Source of the DNA: Apostichopus japonicus
Taxonomy: Eukaryota > Echinodermata > Holothuroidea > Aspidochirotida > Stichopodidae
Direction of reading: 5' to 3'
Length of the DNA: 64,000 nt
Assembly (NCBI RefSeq): GCF_037975245.1
Contig: NC_092578.1
Coordinates: 10,088,359 to 10,152,358, forward strand
Part shown: positions 42,001 through 57,000 of the stretch, piece by piece
Layout: every line of letters begins with the position of its first letter
How positions within the stretch are numbered: position 1 is the stretch's first letter
Translations under genes and position numbers: made by a program
Notes under the pieces: generated by a model
What the model saw: only the letters and a program-made list of their open reading frames with translations
What the model was told of the DNA's origin: nothing
The model's database searches: none

Positions 42001-45000
42001 TGACATTGAAGAAGACAGATATATTATCAGCATGATAAGTGTGTCTGTTTTCAAACTTGCAACAGCCATTTTCTGGCTTGTAACAAAATTCAAGTAATGC
42101 ACTCCATACAAGGAACAAGGGAACAAGTACTAAACAGTGAAAACTACATGGAAATACAGTAGTGATTACAATGTAATAAATTATTTGATTGTCTTTTTTA
42201 TGAAAAAGTAGATGACAGGATATAACAAAAGTAAAGGGAGGAAGACTGACAGCCTCATCCATTAGACTAATGCTATTAAGTAGGTAAATTAGAAACTCCA
42301 TAGTAAAAGAACTGAGACTGAGATATTTGAGATGACTTTTGACAAATAGCTGATGAACAACATCATATCTGATAAAAAAGACTACTTCCATGAAAGTAGT
42401 ATTTACTATTCTTTCCCAAAAAATCTCAATAAATGCTTCCTCTCCTAAACAACAGTTACTGAGCTTTCATTTAAGAAGGGGAACATAAACACTATGTTCA
42501 TGAGCCCCTTTTCATTACAGGTGAAGGAAAACATTAAATACTGTTCATCTTCCTTTCTTCTCAGAAAATTCAAAGCTACTAAAATGAAGCAATGCTTGGG
42601 TGAATAATTATTTAGTATGATAAATACTTTTTTTGCACAAACATATGGCACATTACAAAGACATGATTGGATTTGAATATTTTCTGGAAAAAAACTTCAG
42701 AAGTCAATCTGCTTTCACTTCTAATTCATTTCTTCTTCCAAACAAAAAGGTGACACGGGTGAACATAATAATTCAGGGTGAATAAAAAATAATAGGCAGT
42801 TGATTCACTTTTGAAAAAGAGATCATTCTTGGTGAACTGTTCTGGTTTTGTCTTTTACAACTTGTGCATGTCACCACCATTCAATGTAAAGACTTTATAC
42901 AACAATGAGCCTGCTTAAAACACAAATAATGTAAGGTATGTATGGTAATAATATATCAAGAAATACACTTCAAAAAGGATATGCAAAACTTCAACTAAAC
43001 TAACCTTCTTTTGCAGCAGTGGTTTGTAGATTTGGACCCAATCCAGTGACACCTTTTATTTGGAAAACAGTGAATATAAAATGTTATTGGCATGATTCCA
43101 TCACTTCTTTTACAATTTTGTAAAATTACTTCTACATAAAGGTATCCAGAAACAACCATTAGTTCAGATTCTTCATGGTAATTCAAGCTCTATCATGACA
43201 ACAAATGCAATTATCAACTTAATTTAAAAAAAAAAAACTTTGATAAAATGCATAAAACATCATCTTCATGAATACAAACAACCAGGGAAGAAAATTTGCC
43301 ATGAAATAAACATTACTGACCAACTAAAGTGGTGGCTTTCTCTGTGGTTTCTGAAGTTGTCTGGGTAGTAGTAATTGTCTTAACTAAAAGAGAAAGAAAA
43401 AGCAAGGAAACAATCACACTGCTTGGCCATTGAAGTATAGAATCCTCACATGCTTTGCAGCCTAGCTGAAAATTAACATGTCTATCATAAGCATAACTGT
43501 ATATGGATTTATTTTGAAGACACAGTCTGACAGGTAATGACATCACATGTTATAGAAGTCCTGTGCCAAACAAAGTTCTATTTTCCCTGTGCAAGACTGT
43601 CACATCCCAGTGATGTGTATTACTTTGAACTGTCTCCAACTCTCTTATTTTAAAACAGAAATTCTGTGACACGTGTCTAATTCACTGCGCATACAAGGAA
43701 CTAGACTGTAAGTAAATATGTAAATCATAATCATATAAAGATTGATTTGATTCTTGCCTTTTATGAGAAAGCAAATTAAAGGATATTACAACAGCAAAGA
43801 TAAAAATACCAAACATGGTACATCCTTTAGTGCTAATAGTAACATGCTTCATTAAGATACTTCAATGCGGATTCTTTGTTCCACATCTATATATATATCC
43901 TTACATGGACAAGCAAAAAGCTTACTGCTCATTATACTTACTTTCGGTAGTGGATGCAGGAGTAGTTGTTTCTTCTTCTTCTGTAGAAGTTTAAGAAAAA
44001 GATCATTTCAGACTAAGGAAAAAAGAATACTCAAGTGTTATGCACTATATTGATGAGTCTCTCTTTAAGAGCAAAATAAAATGTGGACAATTAAAACTTA
44101 GCTAGAGATCAAGCAGTTGGATACTTGCAAGATGTGTTCCCTTACTTTACTGCAGCCTTCAGAGAGTTCTTGGATCTTCTGGTTTTGTGTTTTACTACTA
44201 TGTGACCTCAATTATTGCAAACAATAAACATTCAATGTACAGTAAAAACCTGAGCTACAAAGAATTAAAACATGTTCACAATACATCACATTTACCTTCA
44301 GTAGTTGACTGAACTGTTGTTGTTTGTCCTTCTGTAGTTACTTCTGTGATATTTAATAAAAGCATGAGAAAGTGATAAACACACTAAATATACAAGAGCC
44401 TCAAATTTATATCCAGTGACTTAAATTTCCTTCACAGGTAGCCTAAGATGTGGGTGGTCAACACAAAAGTTAGTAATGGAATGATTATGACAAAATCAAA
44501 AGTTATAAGTTGCAACATATTTAGTGTTCCAATAACACTTACCTTCGGAAGTTGACGGAACTGTTGTTGTATCCTTTCCTTCTGTAGTTACTTCTGCGAT
44601 ATTGAAGAAGACATGAAAACTAATGTACACCAAATCTTAAACCGAAAGCGGAGCAGTGTTTTCTTGTACAACATACCTCGTTGTTTACTGAGAAGGAACT
44701 TAAAACTAGATGACATATTGAAAAGTTGACTAAACACAGAAAGTAAAAATATAGTATCAGAATCATTGCCAATCATTGCCAAACTTGTAACAAAACCATT
44801 CTCTGGAATCTACCAAAGTAACACATTCCACACAGGGAACAAAATACTTTATTTGGAAACAAATGAGGATGGAATGTTATTTGCACTTATTGGCATTAAT
44901 TGGAACATTATTCTACATTTTGTGTATTTTAGACCAGTTTTTGCATTAGCTACTTCCAGATGAAGATGTCAAGAAGCAACTATTAGTTCAGAATTTTCAT

Positions 45001-48000
45001 GATGATGAAATCTCTTGCATGACCTTAAACACAATGACTACTACAAACAGCTTTGATGAAATAAATGAAACGTCATCTTGACGAATACTACCGGCACAAA
45101 ACTTAACCTTCACATAAAAATTAGTTACCAGCGGTAGTGGTGGCTTTCTCTGTGGTTTCTGAAGTTGTCTGGGTGGTGGTAATTGATTCAACTAAAGCAA
45201 AGGGGAAAACACAAAAGGTACATGTCTTAGTAATATTAGTATAGAATCCTCACATGCTTTGCATTTATAGCTGAATATGATCTGTCAGCCACAGGCAAAA
45301 AATGTATATGGACTTCGACAGAATATGTAATAGAAGTCCTGTGCTGAACCAGGTTCTACTTTCTCTGTGCAAGACATCCCCCACCACCCCACCCCCTTTC
45401 CCCCATCATAGGAAATCATATCAACTAGAAGAATGACCACAAATGAGATCTGTTCCTGTAGATAGAATGCAGAAACTTACCACATGCTTTAATTACTGCT
45501 CCTTCTTCTAGCAGTTCCTTGACGGCAGCTGGATCATCACTATTTTCGACCAATAATACAAGATCTGTTACCTTTCCACTTGGCAGGTTGTTCGAAAGTA
45601 GGTCTCCCTTCTGAAGACGGATGGGTTCCTGGCTAGTACTGTCTAGTACTAATTGGTATTCAGGAGAATCACTCTCCTTGAAGGCCAAGACAACACTGAT
45701 CCCATCTCCCAAGTCATCTGGCAATTCCACAGACATTATCATCTCACTGATGTCTTCAAGCACAAACACATCAAAGGAATTTGGCTCAAGGTTTGTGTCA
45801 AGGTCTTCAAACAGCTCACTGGTGTCCTCCAAAGGTGTGAGGACAAAATCACCAATGCTCTCTTTGATGTTTGCTGTTACACACACTGTAAGAAACAAAA
45901 ATAGCAGAGACGAGAATTTAATACTATCATGTCAAGATTTAAGACAAAAGATTGACTGATTTGTGGACTCCAGATGCTCTAGTGTAAGACATGTGGTTGC
46001 TCAAAATATTTTTTAACATTCCAAAAGAGACAATGGAAAGTCTCTCAGCTGTATCACATGTACTGTCATTACAACAGACAAGCTAGAGCACCAGTACTGT
46101 ACACTATCCCTTAGTATGCCAATCTTAGTCACTGAACTGTTGCTGTTTGTCCCTTTGTAGTTACTGCTGTGACATATGATAAAGACAGAAAAAGTAACAC
46201 ACACATGCTCAATATTGCAGCCTTTAACTGAAAGTGGAGTGTACAATGTTCTTCACACACAGCTTACCTGATAGATCATTGATGCAACATAATTGCATGA
46301 AATGCGGCATAAAGAATCAACACAACCCCTTATGCTTGTTTGTTATTGCAATTCTAGCCCTGTGCTATCGACTGTTATGGAATGTACCATTATGTACTTG
46401 ATATGAAATTGCTTCCTATCCAAACACTATTGATACCAGTAGCTATAACTGGTTATTTTCAGCAGTATCAAGAAGTATTCTTGTAGAAGAATCACAACAT
46501 TGTTTGGACATATACACTGAAGGTAAAGGTATGGAAAAATCAAGAATTTGTATGCAAGAATATATGACTGGATCAGAGTTCTCTGAAAAACTCACCTTCA
46601 GTAGTTGACTGAGCTGTAGTTGTGCCTTCTCCTTCAGTAGTCACTGTTGTGATATTTAATAAAGAATAGAGCAAGTAAAGTAACCGCCAAACATACTGCA
46701 TAAAGCCTCAAATTTAAATTCCAGTGACTAGTGTCATGCATAACCCACAATGCCCATAACCCATAATTGCAACATATTTAATTTTCTACTAACACTTACC
46801 TTCAGTAGTTGACGGAACTGTTGTTTTATCCTTTCCTTCGGTAGTTACTTCTGCAATATTGAAGAAGACATGAAAACTAACGTACACACCAAAATATTAA
46901 ACCAAAAGCTGAGCAGTGTTTTCATGTACAACCTACCTGGTTGATTACTGAGAATGAACTTAAAACTAAATGGCATTATGACAAGTTGACTAAGTGGATG
47001 AGGAAGTTACTATGAAGTTCATTGGTCATACATTTGGAATTGAGACACCCTGGTTGAAAACTGCAATTGTGCCCCGCAAAGACTTAAATGTAAAATAGCC
47101 TATTCCACTTGTCTGTTGTTTGGCTACATGATTTATAAACAGTTGAACATATGCAAAAAAGAATGAACTAACAGCTTTTGTTTGTACAATTTTGCAGTGC
47201 AGTGAAACTCATCCGTGGATGTGTCTAGCAAATAAAATCACAAATGCCGACAGAAGTGCTTGCATTTGTTAAAATGCTAGAGAGTGTTTGCAATGAGTAG
47301 TTTTATTTTACATATTTGACTTTTGCTTTTCAGATATGTGATATATTTCATTGGGCTAGCTAAGAAGGCCTGCTGAGCAAAACAAAATATTCAATCTGAC
47401 ATCAGCGATGGCACACTTATTTTCAAATTTGCAAACTAAGCAGGGTTTGCTTAGATTTTTCAGTTTTTTAGATAATGCTATTTTCTGTATATACAGATAT
47501 ATTTTAATTGGTAGATCTGTAAACCAATGCACATAACTAAGGAAGTGAACTAAGACAATTAAAACTTAAGTAAATGGGAAATATCGTACTGGGATACAAT
47601 GCACGGGTGCTAATGAGCAAGACTTCCAGAAAGAACATCTTGGAAACTCTCTAAAATGCACAGTGACTTTGTAGTTCCAAAAGATGCACAAGCCAATTGA
47701 ATATGATCACAGAATTTCATATCAGACAGTTGACAGTTGCCAAAAGCTAAAGGAATAATTACCTAGTGTAGTTGTGCTCTCTTCAGTAGTTTCCTCTGTT
47801 GTAGTTGTGGAGGGAGCTTAAGAGGAAAATAAAAAGCAATCATGTATTCTTCAAATACTCCTTCTAACACTCAACAAGACTCTCAGTGATAGGCACTACA
47901 AATATATCATTTACATGTCAGCAATCCGAGTCAAATGCTGAATAATATAGGAATATTTTCCATAAAATGAACAAGACTATAGCTAATCACAGAAGGTTGT

Positions 48001-51000
48001 ACAATATATATGTCTAAATCAATGCATAGCTGTCCAAACTCTACCCTGGAAACCCGCAGAAATCATTCAAGTAGGATTTGTTTGCAACCACACCACTACA
48101 GCTATTTATGTTCAAGGTTGATATACATGTTGCCATATCTTCTTACATGAGTGACACAACTATATAGTTTATTAAACCTCAGAACATAGAAAATTAGTTG
48201 CTAAGCCTAGTCATACAGTACAGCACTCTTCCACCAGATGTACCTGCAGTGCAAGCCTCCTTTCAACATAAGAATCAGTGACAGACCTTCTTTTTCATTA
48301 TCTTGTAATACTAATGCACCTTCTAGAAAATTCCCAACAGCTACATCATCTATGGTGTTATTGCACTCCCTACTTCAGTCAATCACATTTTTGGCCCCTT
48401 ACGAGGGCGTAGAAACCGGAAGGGCTGGGGCGGCGCCAGCCCCCCAGTGAAAAATATGGTGGGGCGGAAGTACCTTTCTCCCCCCCCCGCTTCGCAAGTC
48501 AGAAAACCCATTTTTCATTTCCAAATGAGAAAAAAATCTCATTTGGAGCACCAAATTGCATCTAAGGCCAAGTGAAAATGCAAAATTATTTACAAAATGG
48601 AGTGGGTGTTGAAGTGTGCTATATTGCACCAAATTGAATCTGAGGCCACCTGGAAATGCAAAAAAACACCCCCTCCCCTTAGACCCCTCCCCCAGGCCGG
48701 CCATCAGTCTTCAGACCCCCCACTAAAAAGTACCTTCCTACGCCACTGGCCTCTTATGTATCTACTGCCAAAATCCTTAGTTTCACGTTGCTCAACTGAT
48801 TATCATCCTTTCACATCAAAAATCTTCAACTTAGAAGTAAAGTTTATGTAATTAAAGAGAATAACAAGTTCAATTCCGCAAGAAACTTTGGTACCAAATC
48901 CAAATCTTTGACACAATCAATTGCAGTGGATATGGATCGTAATATGTCATATGAATAGAAAAAGTTACCAACCTCCAGTAGTCGTAGCTTCTGTGGTGGT
49001 TGTTGGAGTAGCTAAAAATTTAAAATGGGATTCAGGTGTTACATAATAAAATCTCATTATTTCCTTCTTCTTTGGGGTATATAGCGTATCTATTAGTGTT
49101 CACTGATTATAATGTAAACTGTTCCATCTGTGTATTACATTTCATGCTACTAAAACTGACGGGAAAAGTCAGAAAAGCAAAGTGAACAACAGAAATATTT
49201 TCTCAAAGCATAAAGAAAGTGGTCTTTCCATGTAACTATGGAAATCATCTATGAATTAAACTATCAATACAAACAATTCAGATGTAATAACTCACCACAA
49301 ATCTTCACGGTTATCATTTCTTCGCCGAGAGTAATGCCAGACACCAGTAATACGACTTTGTTTATAGCAAATGTTGGCAGCTTTTCTGTAATCGAGTCTG
49401 CTTGTCCAAATTCTACAGGAGTTTCACCATCATCATTTTTGATCAGCACATACTCAGAAGTGTCCGAACGCACCACCACAACCTTTATGGTAGCACCCTC
49501 CGGGATGCCTTGTCCCAGGTTCAATGTCATCGGAATTCCACCTTCTCCAAGGTTCAAGGCGTACACTTCCACGTCTGTCAGAGTTTCAGAAACTGAGGCA
49601 GCTATCTCATCGGCATCATCAGCAGCTACAGTACTCAACTGGTCACTCACTACTTTGATGTTTGCTTCTTCGCAAGCTGTGGGGTCAAAAATCACAAAAA
49701 TCATTTCATTTCAATCATCATAGTTCAAACATGTCTTAACAGACAAAATACAGAAACATTCATATGGTGTAACCCTACCTTCAGCTAAATCATCCAGTCT
49801 AATTTACATTATATACACTTAGCAAGTTTACATCATCTAAGATTGTTAAATTTTCATCAGTCATCCTCCCAGATGAAGTATGTCCACAGGAAAAGTTGCA
49901 ATGTTTACTAAGTAGCAACTATCACCCAGGGACAACCTCACTTTAATTCATAATAAAGTACAAACTTCCTTTCAATATCAGTCTCACAATGACTGACTAA
50001 GATGTCAACCACATACTCATAAATTAAACAAATTAACCAATGTGTCTGCGTAATATTTGTCATTGTCAGATGTTTTGTTGTTGATTTGATCGTTGAGATC
50101 CCCAAAGATACCCAAATTTGCAAACAAAGAGGTCACTCTAACCCTAAGGTTATGACAGAACATCTCAAAGCTTTCAAGAGAACAGTCACTGAATTTGATA
50201 ATTACCTAGAGTGGTTGTGCTCTCTTCAGTTGTTTCCTCTGTTGTAGTTGTCGAGGGAGCTGAAAGAGGAAAATGTAAAGTAATCATTCATTCTTCAAAT
50301 ACTTCTTCTAACACTCAACAAGAATCTAGATTGTACAATATAAATGTCTAAATCAGGGGGTAGCTCTGCAAACTGTAACCTGAAAACCTGCAGAAATCAT
50401 TCAAGCAGGGGATATGTATGCAAACAAACCTCTACTGCTGTTCATGTGCAAGGCCCATATACATGATGACATATCTTCTTGAATAAGTAACACAATAATA
50501 TAATTCATTTAACCTCATTAATTGCTAAGCTTAGTTCCCTCAGTTCCCTCTTCCACCAGATGTACCTGCAGAGCAAGCCTCCTTTCAACATAGGAATCAG
50601 TGGCAAATCTTCTTTTTCATTATCTTGTAATACTAATGCATCTTCTAGATGACATAATACTCCCAACAGCTACAGCATCTATGGTGTTATTACACTCTCT
50701 ACTTCAGTCAATCACATTTTATGCCTCTTATGTATCTACTGCCAAAATCCTCAGTTTCACATTGCTTGCTCAATTGATTATCATCCTTTCAAATCCAATA
50801 TCTTCAACTTAGAATAAAAGTTTTTGTAATTAAAGGTAATAACAGTACTGCATTTGCTTCCAACAAGTTCAATTCCGCAAGAAACTTTGGGACCAAATCC
50901 AAATCTTTGACACAATCAATTGCAGTGGACATTGATAGTAATATGTCATATGAATAGAAAAAGTTACCAACCTCCAGTAGTCGTAGCTTCTGTGGTGGTT

Positions 51001-54000
51001 GTTGGAGTAGCTAAAAATTTAAAATGGGATTCAGGTGTTACATAATAAAATCTCATTTATTTCCTTCTTCTTTGGGGTATATAGCGTATCTATTAGTGTT
51101 CACTGATTATAATGTAAACTGTTCCATCTGTGTATTACATTTCATGCTACTAAAACTGACAGGAAAAGTCAGAAAAGCAAAGTGAACAACAGAAATATTG
51201 TCTCAAAGCATAAAGAAAGTGGTCTTTCCATGTAACTATGGCAATCATCTATATATTAACCTATCAATAGAAACAATTCAGATGTAATAACTCACCACAA
51301 ATCTTCACGGTTATCATTTCTTCGCCGAGAGTAATGCCAGACACCAGTAATACGACTTTGTTTATAGCAAATGTTGGCAGCTTTTCTGTAATCGAGTCTG
51401 CTTGTCCAAATTCTACAGGAGTTTCACCATCATCATTTTTGATCAGCACATACTCAGAAGTGTCCGAACGCACCACCACAACCTTTATGGTAGCACCCTC
51501 CGGGATGCCTTGTCCCAGGTTCAATGTCATCGGAATTCCACCTTCTCCAAGGTTCAAGGCGTACACTTCCACGTCTGTCAGAGTTTCAGAAACTGAGGCA
51601 GCTATCTCATCTGCATCATCAGCAGCTACAGTACTCAACTGGTCACTCACTACTTTGATGTTTGCTTCTTCGCAAGCTGTGGGGTCAAAAATCACAAAAA
51701 TCATTTCATTTCAATCATCATAGTTCAAACATGTCTTAACAGACAAAATACAGAAACAATCATATGGTGTAACCCTACCTTCAGCTAAATCATCCAGTCT
51801 AATTTACATTATATACACTTAGCAAGTTTACATCATCTAAGATTGTTAAATTTTCATCAGTCATCCTCCCAGATGAAGTATGTCCACAGGAAAAGTTGCA
51901 ATGTTTACTAAGTAGCAACTATCACCCAGGGACAACCTCACTTTAATTCATAATAAAGTACAAACTTCCTTTCAACATCAGTCTCACAATGACTGACTAA
52001 GATGTCAACCACATACTCATTAAATAAACAAATTAACCAATGTGTCTGCATAATATTTGTCATTGTCAGATGTTTTGTTGTTGATTTGATCGTTGAGATC
52101 CCCAAAGATACCCAAATTTGCAAACAAAGAGGTCACTCTAACCCTAAGGTTATGACAGAACATCTCAAAGCTTTCAAGAGAACAGTCACTGAATTTGATA
52201 ATTACCTAGAGTGGTTGTGCTCTCTTCAGTTGTTTCCTCTGTTGTAGTTGTCGAGGGAGCTGAAAGAGGAAAATGTAAAGTAATCATTCATTCTTCAAAT
52301 ACTTCTTCTAACACTCAACAAGACTCTACGTTGTACAATATATATGTCTAAATCAGGGGGTAGCTCTGCAAACTTTAACCTGAAAACCTGCAGAAATCAT
52401 TCAAGCAGGGGGTATGTTTGCAAACAAACCTCTACTGCTGTTCATGTGCAAGGCCAATATACATGATGACATATCTTCTTGAATAAGTAACACAATAATA
52501 TAGTTCATTTAACCTCATTAATTGCTAAGCTTAGTTCCCTCAGTTCCCTCTTCCACCAGATGTACCTGCAGGGCAAGCCTCCTTTCAACATAGGAATCAG
52601 TGGCGAATCTTCTTTTTCATTATCTTGTAATACTAATGCATCTTCTAGATGACATAATACTCCCAACAGCTACAGCATCTATGGTGTTATTACACTCTCT
52701 ACTTCAGTCAATCACATTTTATGCCTCTTATGTATCTACTGCCAAAATCCTCAGTTTCACATTGCTTGCTCAATTGATTATCATCCTTTCAAATCCAATA
52801 TCTTCAACTTAGAATAAAAGTTTTTGTAATTAAAGGTAATAACAGTACTGCATTTGCTTCCAACAAGTTCAATTCCGCAAGAAACTTTGGGACCAAATCC
52901 AAATCTTTGACACAATCAATTGCAGTGGACATTGATAGTAATATGTCATATGAATAGAAAAAGTTACCAACCTCCAGTAGTCGTAGCTTCTGTGGTGGTT
53001 GTTGGAGTAGCTAAAAATTTAAAATGGGATTCAGGTGTTACATAATAAAATCTCATTACTTCCTTCTTCTTTGGGGTATATAGCGTATCTATTAGTGTTC
53101 ACTGATTATAATGTAAACTGTTCCATCTGTGTATTACATTTCATGCTACTAAAACTGACAGGAAAAGTCAGAAAAGCAAAGTGAACAACAGAAATATTTT
53201 CTCAAAGCATAAAGAAAGTGGTCTTTCCATGTAACTATGGCAATCATCTATATATTAACCTATCAATAGAAACAATTCAGATGTAATAACTCACCACAAA
53301 TCTTCACGGTTATCATTTCTTCGCCGAGAGTAATGCCAGACACCAGTAATACGACTTTGTTTATAGCAAATGTTGGCAGCTTTTCTGTAATCGAGTCTGC
53401 TTGTCCAAATTCTACAGGAGTTTCACCATCATCATTTTTGATCAGCACATACTCAGAAGTGTCCGAACGCACCACCACAACCTTTATGGTAGCACCCTCC
53501 GGGATGCCTTGTCCCAGGTTCAATGTCATCGGAATTCCACCTTCTCCAAGGTTCAAGGCGTACACTTCCACGTCTGTCAAAGTTTCAGAAACTGAGGCAG
53601 CTATCTCATCTGTATCATCAGCAGCTACAGTACTCAACTGGTCACTCACTACTTTGACGTTTGCTTCTTCGCAAGCTGTGGGGTCAAAAATCACAAAAAT
53701 CATTTCATTTCAATCATCATAGTTCAAACATGTCTTAACAGACAAAATACAGAAACAATCATATGGTTTAACCCTACCTTCAGCTAAATCATCCAGTCTA
53801 ATTTACATTATATACACTTAGCAAGTTTACATCATCTAAGATTGTTAAATTTTCATCAGTCATCCTCCCAGATGAAGTATGTCCACAGGAAAAGTTGCAA
53901 TGTTTACTAAGTAGCAACTATCACCCAGGGACAACCTCACTTTAATTCATAATAAAGTACAAACTTCCTTTCAACATCAGTCTCACAATGACTGACTAAG

Positions 54001-57000
54001 ATGTCAACCACATACTCATTAAATAAACAAATTAACCAATGTGTCTGCATAATATTTGTCATTGTCAGATGTTTTGTTGTTGATTTGATCGTTGAGATCC
54101 CCAAAGATACCCAAATTTGCAAACAAAGAGGTCACTCTAACCCTAAGGTTATGACAGAACATCTCAAAGCTTTCAAGAGAACAGTCACTGAATTTGATAA
54201 TTACCTAGAGTGGTTGTGCTCTCTTCAGTTGTTTCCTCTGTTGTAGTTGTCGAGGGAGCTGAAAGAGGAAAATGTAAAGTAATCATTCATTCTTCAAATA
54301 CTTCTTCTAACACTCAACAAGACTCTACGTTGTACAATATATATGTCTAAATCAGGGGGTAGCTCTGCAAACTGTAACCTGAAAACCTGCAGAAATCATT
54401 CAAGCAGGGGGTATGTTTGCAAACAAACCTCTACTGCTGTTCATGTGCAAGGCCAATATACATGATGACATATCTTCTTGAATAAGTAACACAATAATAT
54501 AGTTCATTTAACCTCATTAATTGCTAAGCTTAGTTCCCTCAGTTCCCTCTTCCACCAGATGTACCTGCAGAGCAAGCCTCCTTTCAACATAGGAATCAGT
54601 GGCGAATCTTCTTTTTCATTATCTTGTAATACTAATGCATCTTCTAGATGACATAATACTCCCAACAGCTACAGCATCTATGGTGTTATTACACTCTCTA
54701 CTTCAGTCAATCACATTTTATGCCTCTTATGTATCTACTGCCAAAATCCTCAGTTTCACATTGCTTGCTCAATTGATTATCATCCTTTCAAATCCAATAT
54801 CTTCAACTTAGAATAAAAGTTTTTGTAATTAAAGGTAATAACAGTACTGCATTTGCTTCCAACAAGTTCAATTCCGCAAGAAACTTTGGGACCAAATCCA
54901 AATCTTTGACACAATCAATTGCAGTGGACATTGATAGTAATATGTCATATGAATAGAAAAAGTTACCAACCTCCAGTAGTCGTAGCTTCTGTGGTGGTTG
55001 TTGGAGTAGCTAAAAATTTAAAATGGGATTCAGGTGTTACATAATAAAATCTCATTTATTTCCTTCTTCTTTGGGGTATATAGCGTATCATTAGTGTTCA
55101 CTGATTATAATGTAAACTGTTCCATCTGTGTATTACATTTCATGCTACTAAAACTGACAGAAAAGCAAAGTGAACAACAGAAATATTGTCTCAAAGCATA
55201 AAGAAAGTGGTCTTTCCATGTAACTATGGCAATCATCTATATATTAACCTATCAATAGAAACAATTCAGATGTAATAACTCACCACAAATCTTCACGGTT
55301 ATCATTTCTTCGCCGAGAGTAATGCCAGACACCAGTAATACGACTTTGTTTATAGCAAATGTTGGCAGCTTTTCTGTAATCGAGTCTGCTTGTCCAAATT
55401 CTACAGGAGTTTCACCATCATCATTTTTGATCAGCACATACTCAGAAGTGTCCGAACGCACCACCACAACCTTTATGGTAGCACCCTCCGGGATGCCTTG
55501 TCCCAGGTTCAATGTCATCGGAATTCCACCTTCTCCAAGGTTCAAGGCGTACACTTCCACGTCTGTCAGAGTTTCAGAAACTGAGGCAGCTATCTCATCT
55601 GCATCATCAGCAGCTACTGTACTCAACTGGTCACTCACTACTTTGATGTTTGCTTCTTCGCAAGCTGTGGGGTCAAAAATCACAAAAATCATTTCATTTC
55701 AATCATCATAGTTCAAACATGTCTTAACAGACAAAATACAGAAACAATCATATGGTGTAACCCTACCTTCAGCTAAATCATCCAGTCTAATTTACATTAT
55801 ATACACTTAGCAAGTTTACATCATCTAAGATTGTTAAATTTTCATCAGTCATCCTCCCAGATGAAGTATGTCCACAGGAAAAGTTGCAATGTTTACTAAG
55901 TAGCAACTATCACCCAGGGACAACCTCACTTTAATTCATAATAAAGTACAAACTTCCTTTCAACATCAGTCTCACAATGACTGACTAAGATGTCAACTAC
56001 ATACTCATAAAATAAACAAATTAACCAATGTGTCTGCATAATATTTGTCATTGTCAGATGTTTTGTTGTTGATTTGATCTTTGAGGTCCCCAAAGATACC
56101 CAAATTTGCAAAAAAAGAGGTCACTCTAACCCAAGGTTATGACAGAACATCTCAAAGCTTTCAAGAGAACAGTCACTGAATTTGATAATTACCTAGAGTG
56201 GTTGTGCTCTCTTCAGTTGTTTCCTCTGTTGTAGTTGTCGAGGGAGCTTAAAGAGGAAAATGTAAAGTAATCATTCATTCTTCAAATACTTCTTCTAACA
56301 CTCAACAAGAATCTAGGTTGTACAATATAAATGTCTAAATCAGGGGGTAGCTCTGCAAACTGTAACCTGAAAACCTGCAGAAATCATTCAAGCAGGGGAT
56401 ATGTATGCAAACAAACCTCTACTGCTGTTCATGTGCAAGGCCAATATACATGATGACATATCTTCTTGAATAAGTAGCACAATAATATAGTTCATTTAAC
56501 CTCATTAATTGCTAAGCTTAGTTCCCTCAGTTCCCTCTTCCACCAGATGTACCTGCAGAGCAAGCCTCCTTTCAACATAGGAATCAGTGGCGAATCTTCT
56601 TTTTCATTATCTTGTAATACTAATGCATCTTCTAGATGACATAATACTCCCAACAGCTACAGCATCTATGGTGTTATTGCACTCCCTACTTCAGTCAATC
56701 ACATTTTATGCCTCTTATGTATCTACTGCCAAAATCCTCAGTTTCACATTGCTCAATTGATTATCATCCTTTCGCATCCAAAATCTTCAACTTAGAATAA
56801 AAGATTAATTCAAGATAATAACAGTACTGCATTTGCTTCCAACAAACTCAATTCAGCAAGAAACTTTGGTACCAAATCCAAATCTTTGACACAATCAATT
56901 GCAGTGGACATTGATAGTAATATGTCATATGAATAGAAAAAGTTACCAACCTCCAGTAGTCGTAGCTTCTGTGGTGGTTGCTAAAAATTTAAAATGGGAT

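Larger units (their letters stand above)
41173..47762 (-). other. Diverged transition zone between arrays A and B
   Basis: The zone holds single, non-homogenised copies of A-type exons: one complete A domain, two 63-nt linkers, three KD-type linkers, one GEG, one intact GQ and two exons of a type missing from the arrays. A-type homology ends abruptly at about 46,995, after GTTGACTAAG. Intron segments are duplicated inside the zone. It looks like the older edge of the A array. Confidence 0.75.

Noticed and set aside
48399-48851. Frames of 84-101 codons near 48.4-48.85 kb
   Set aside because: They run through the MITE-like insertion and its flanks and have no counterpart in other B units.
49238-49723. 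Plus-strand frame of 129-161 codons across each B-domain exon
   Set aside because: Antisense to a domain exon with clear minus-strand splice sites and homology to A; composition reflects the complementary codons.
50563-50568. CTGCAG|GTACAT composite site in B introns as a recursive splice site
   Set aside because: The upstream pyrimidine tract is interrupted by AG-rich sequence (GAAAGGAGG), so an acceptor role is unlikely.
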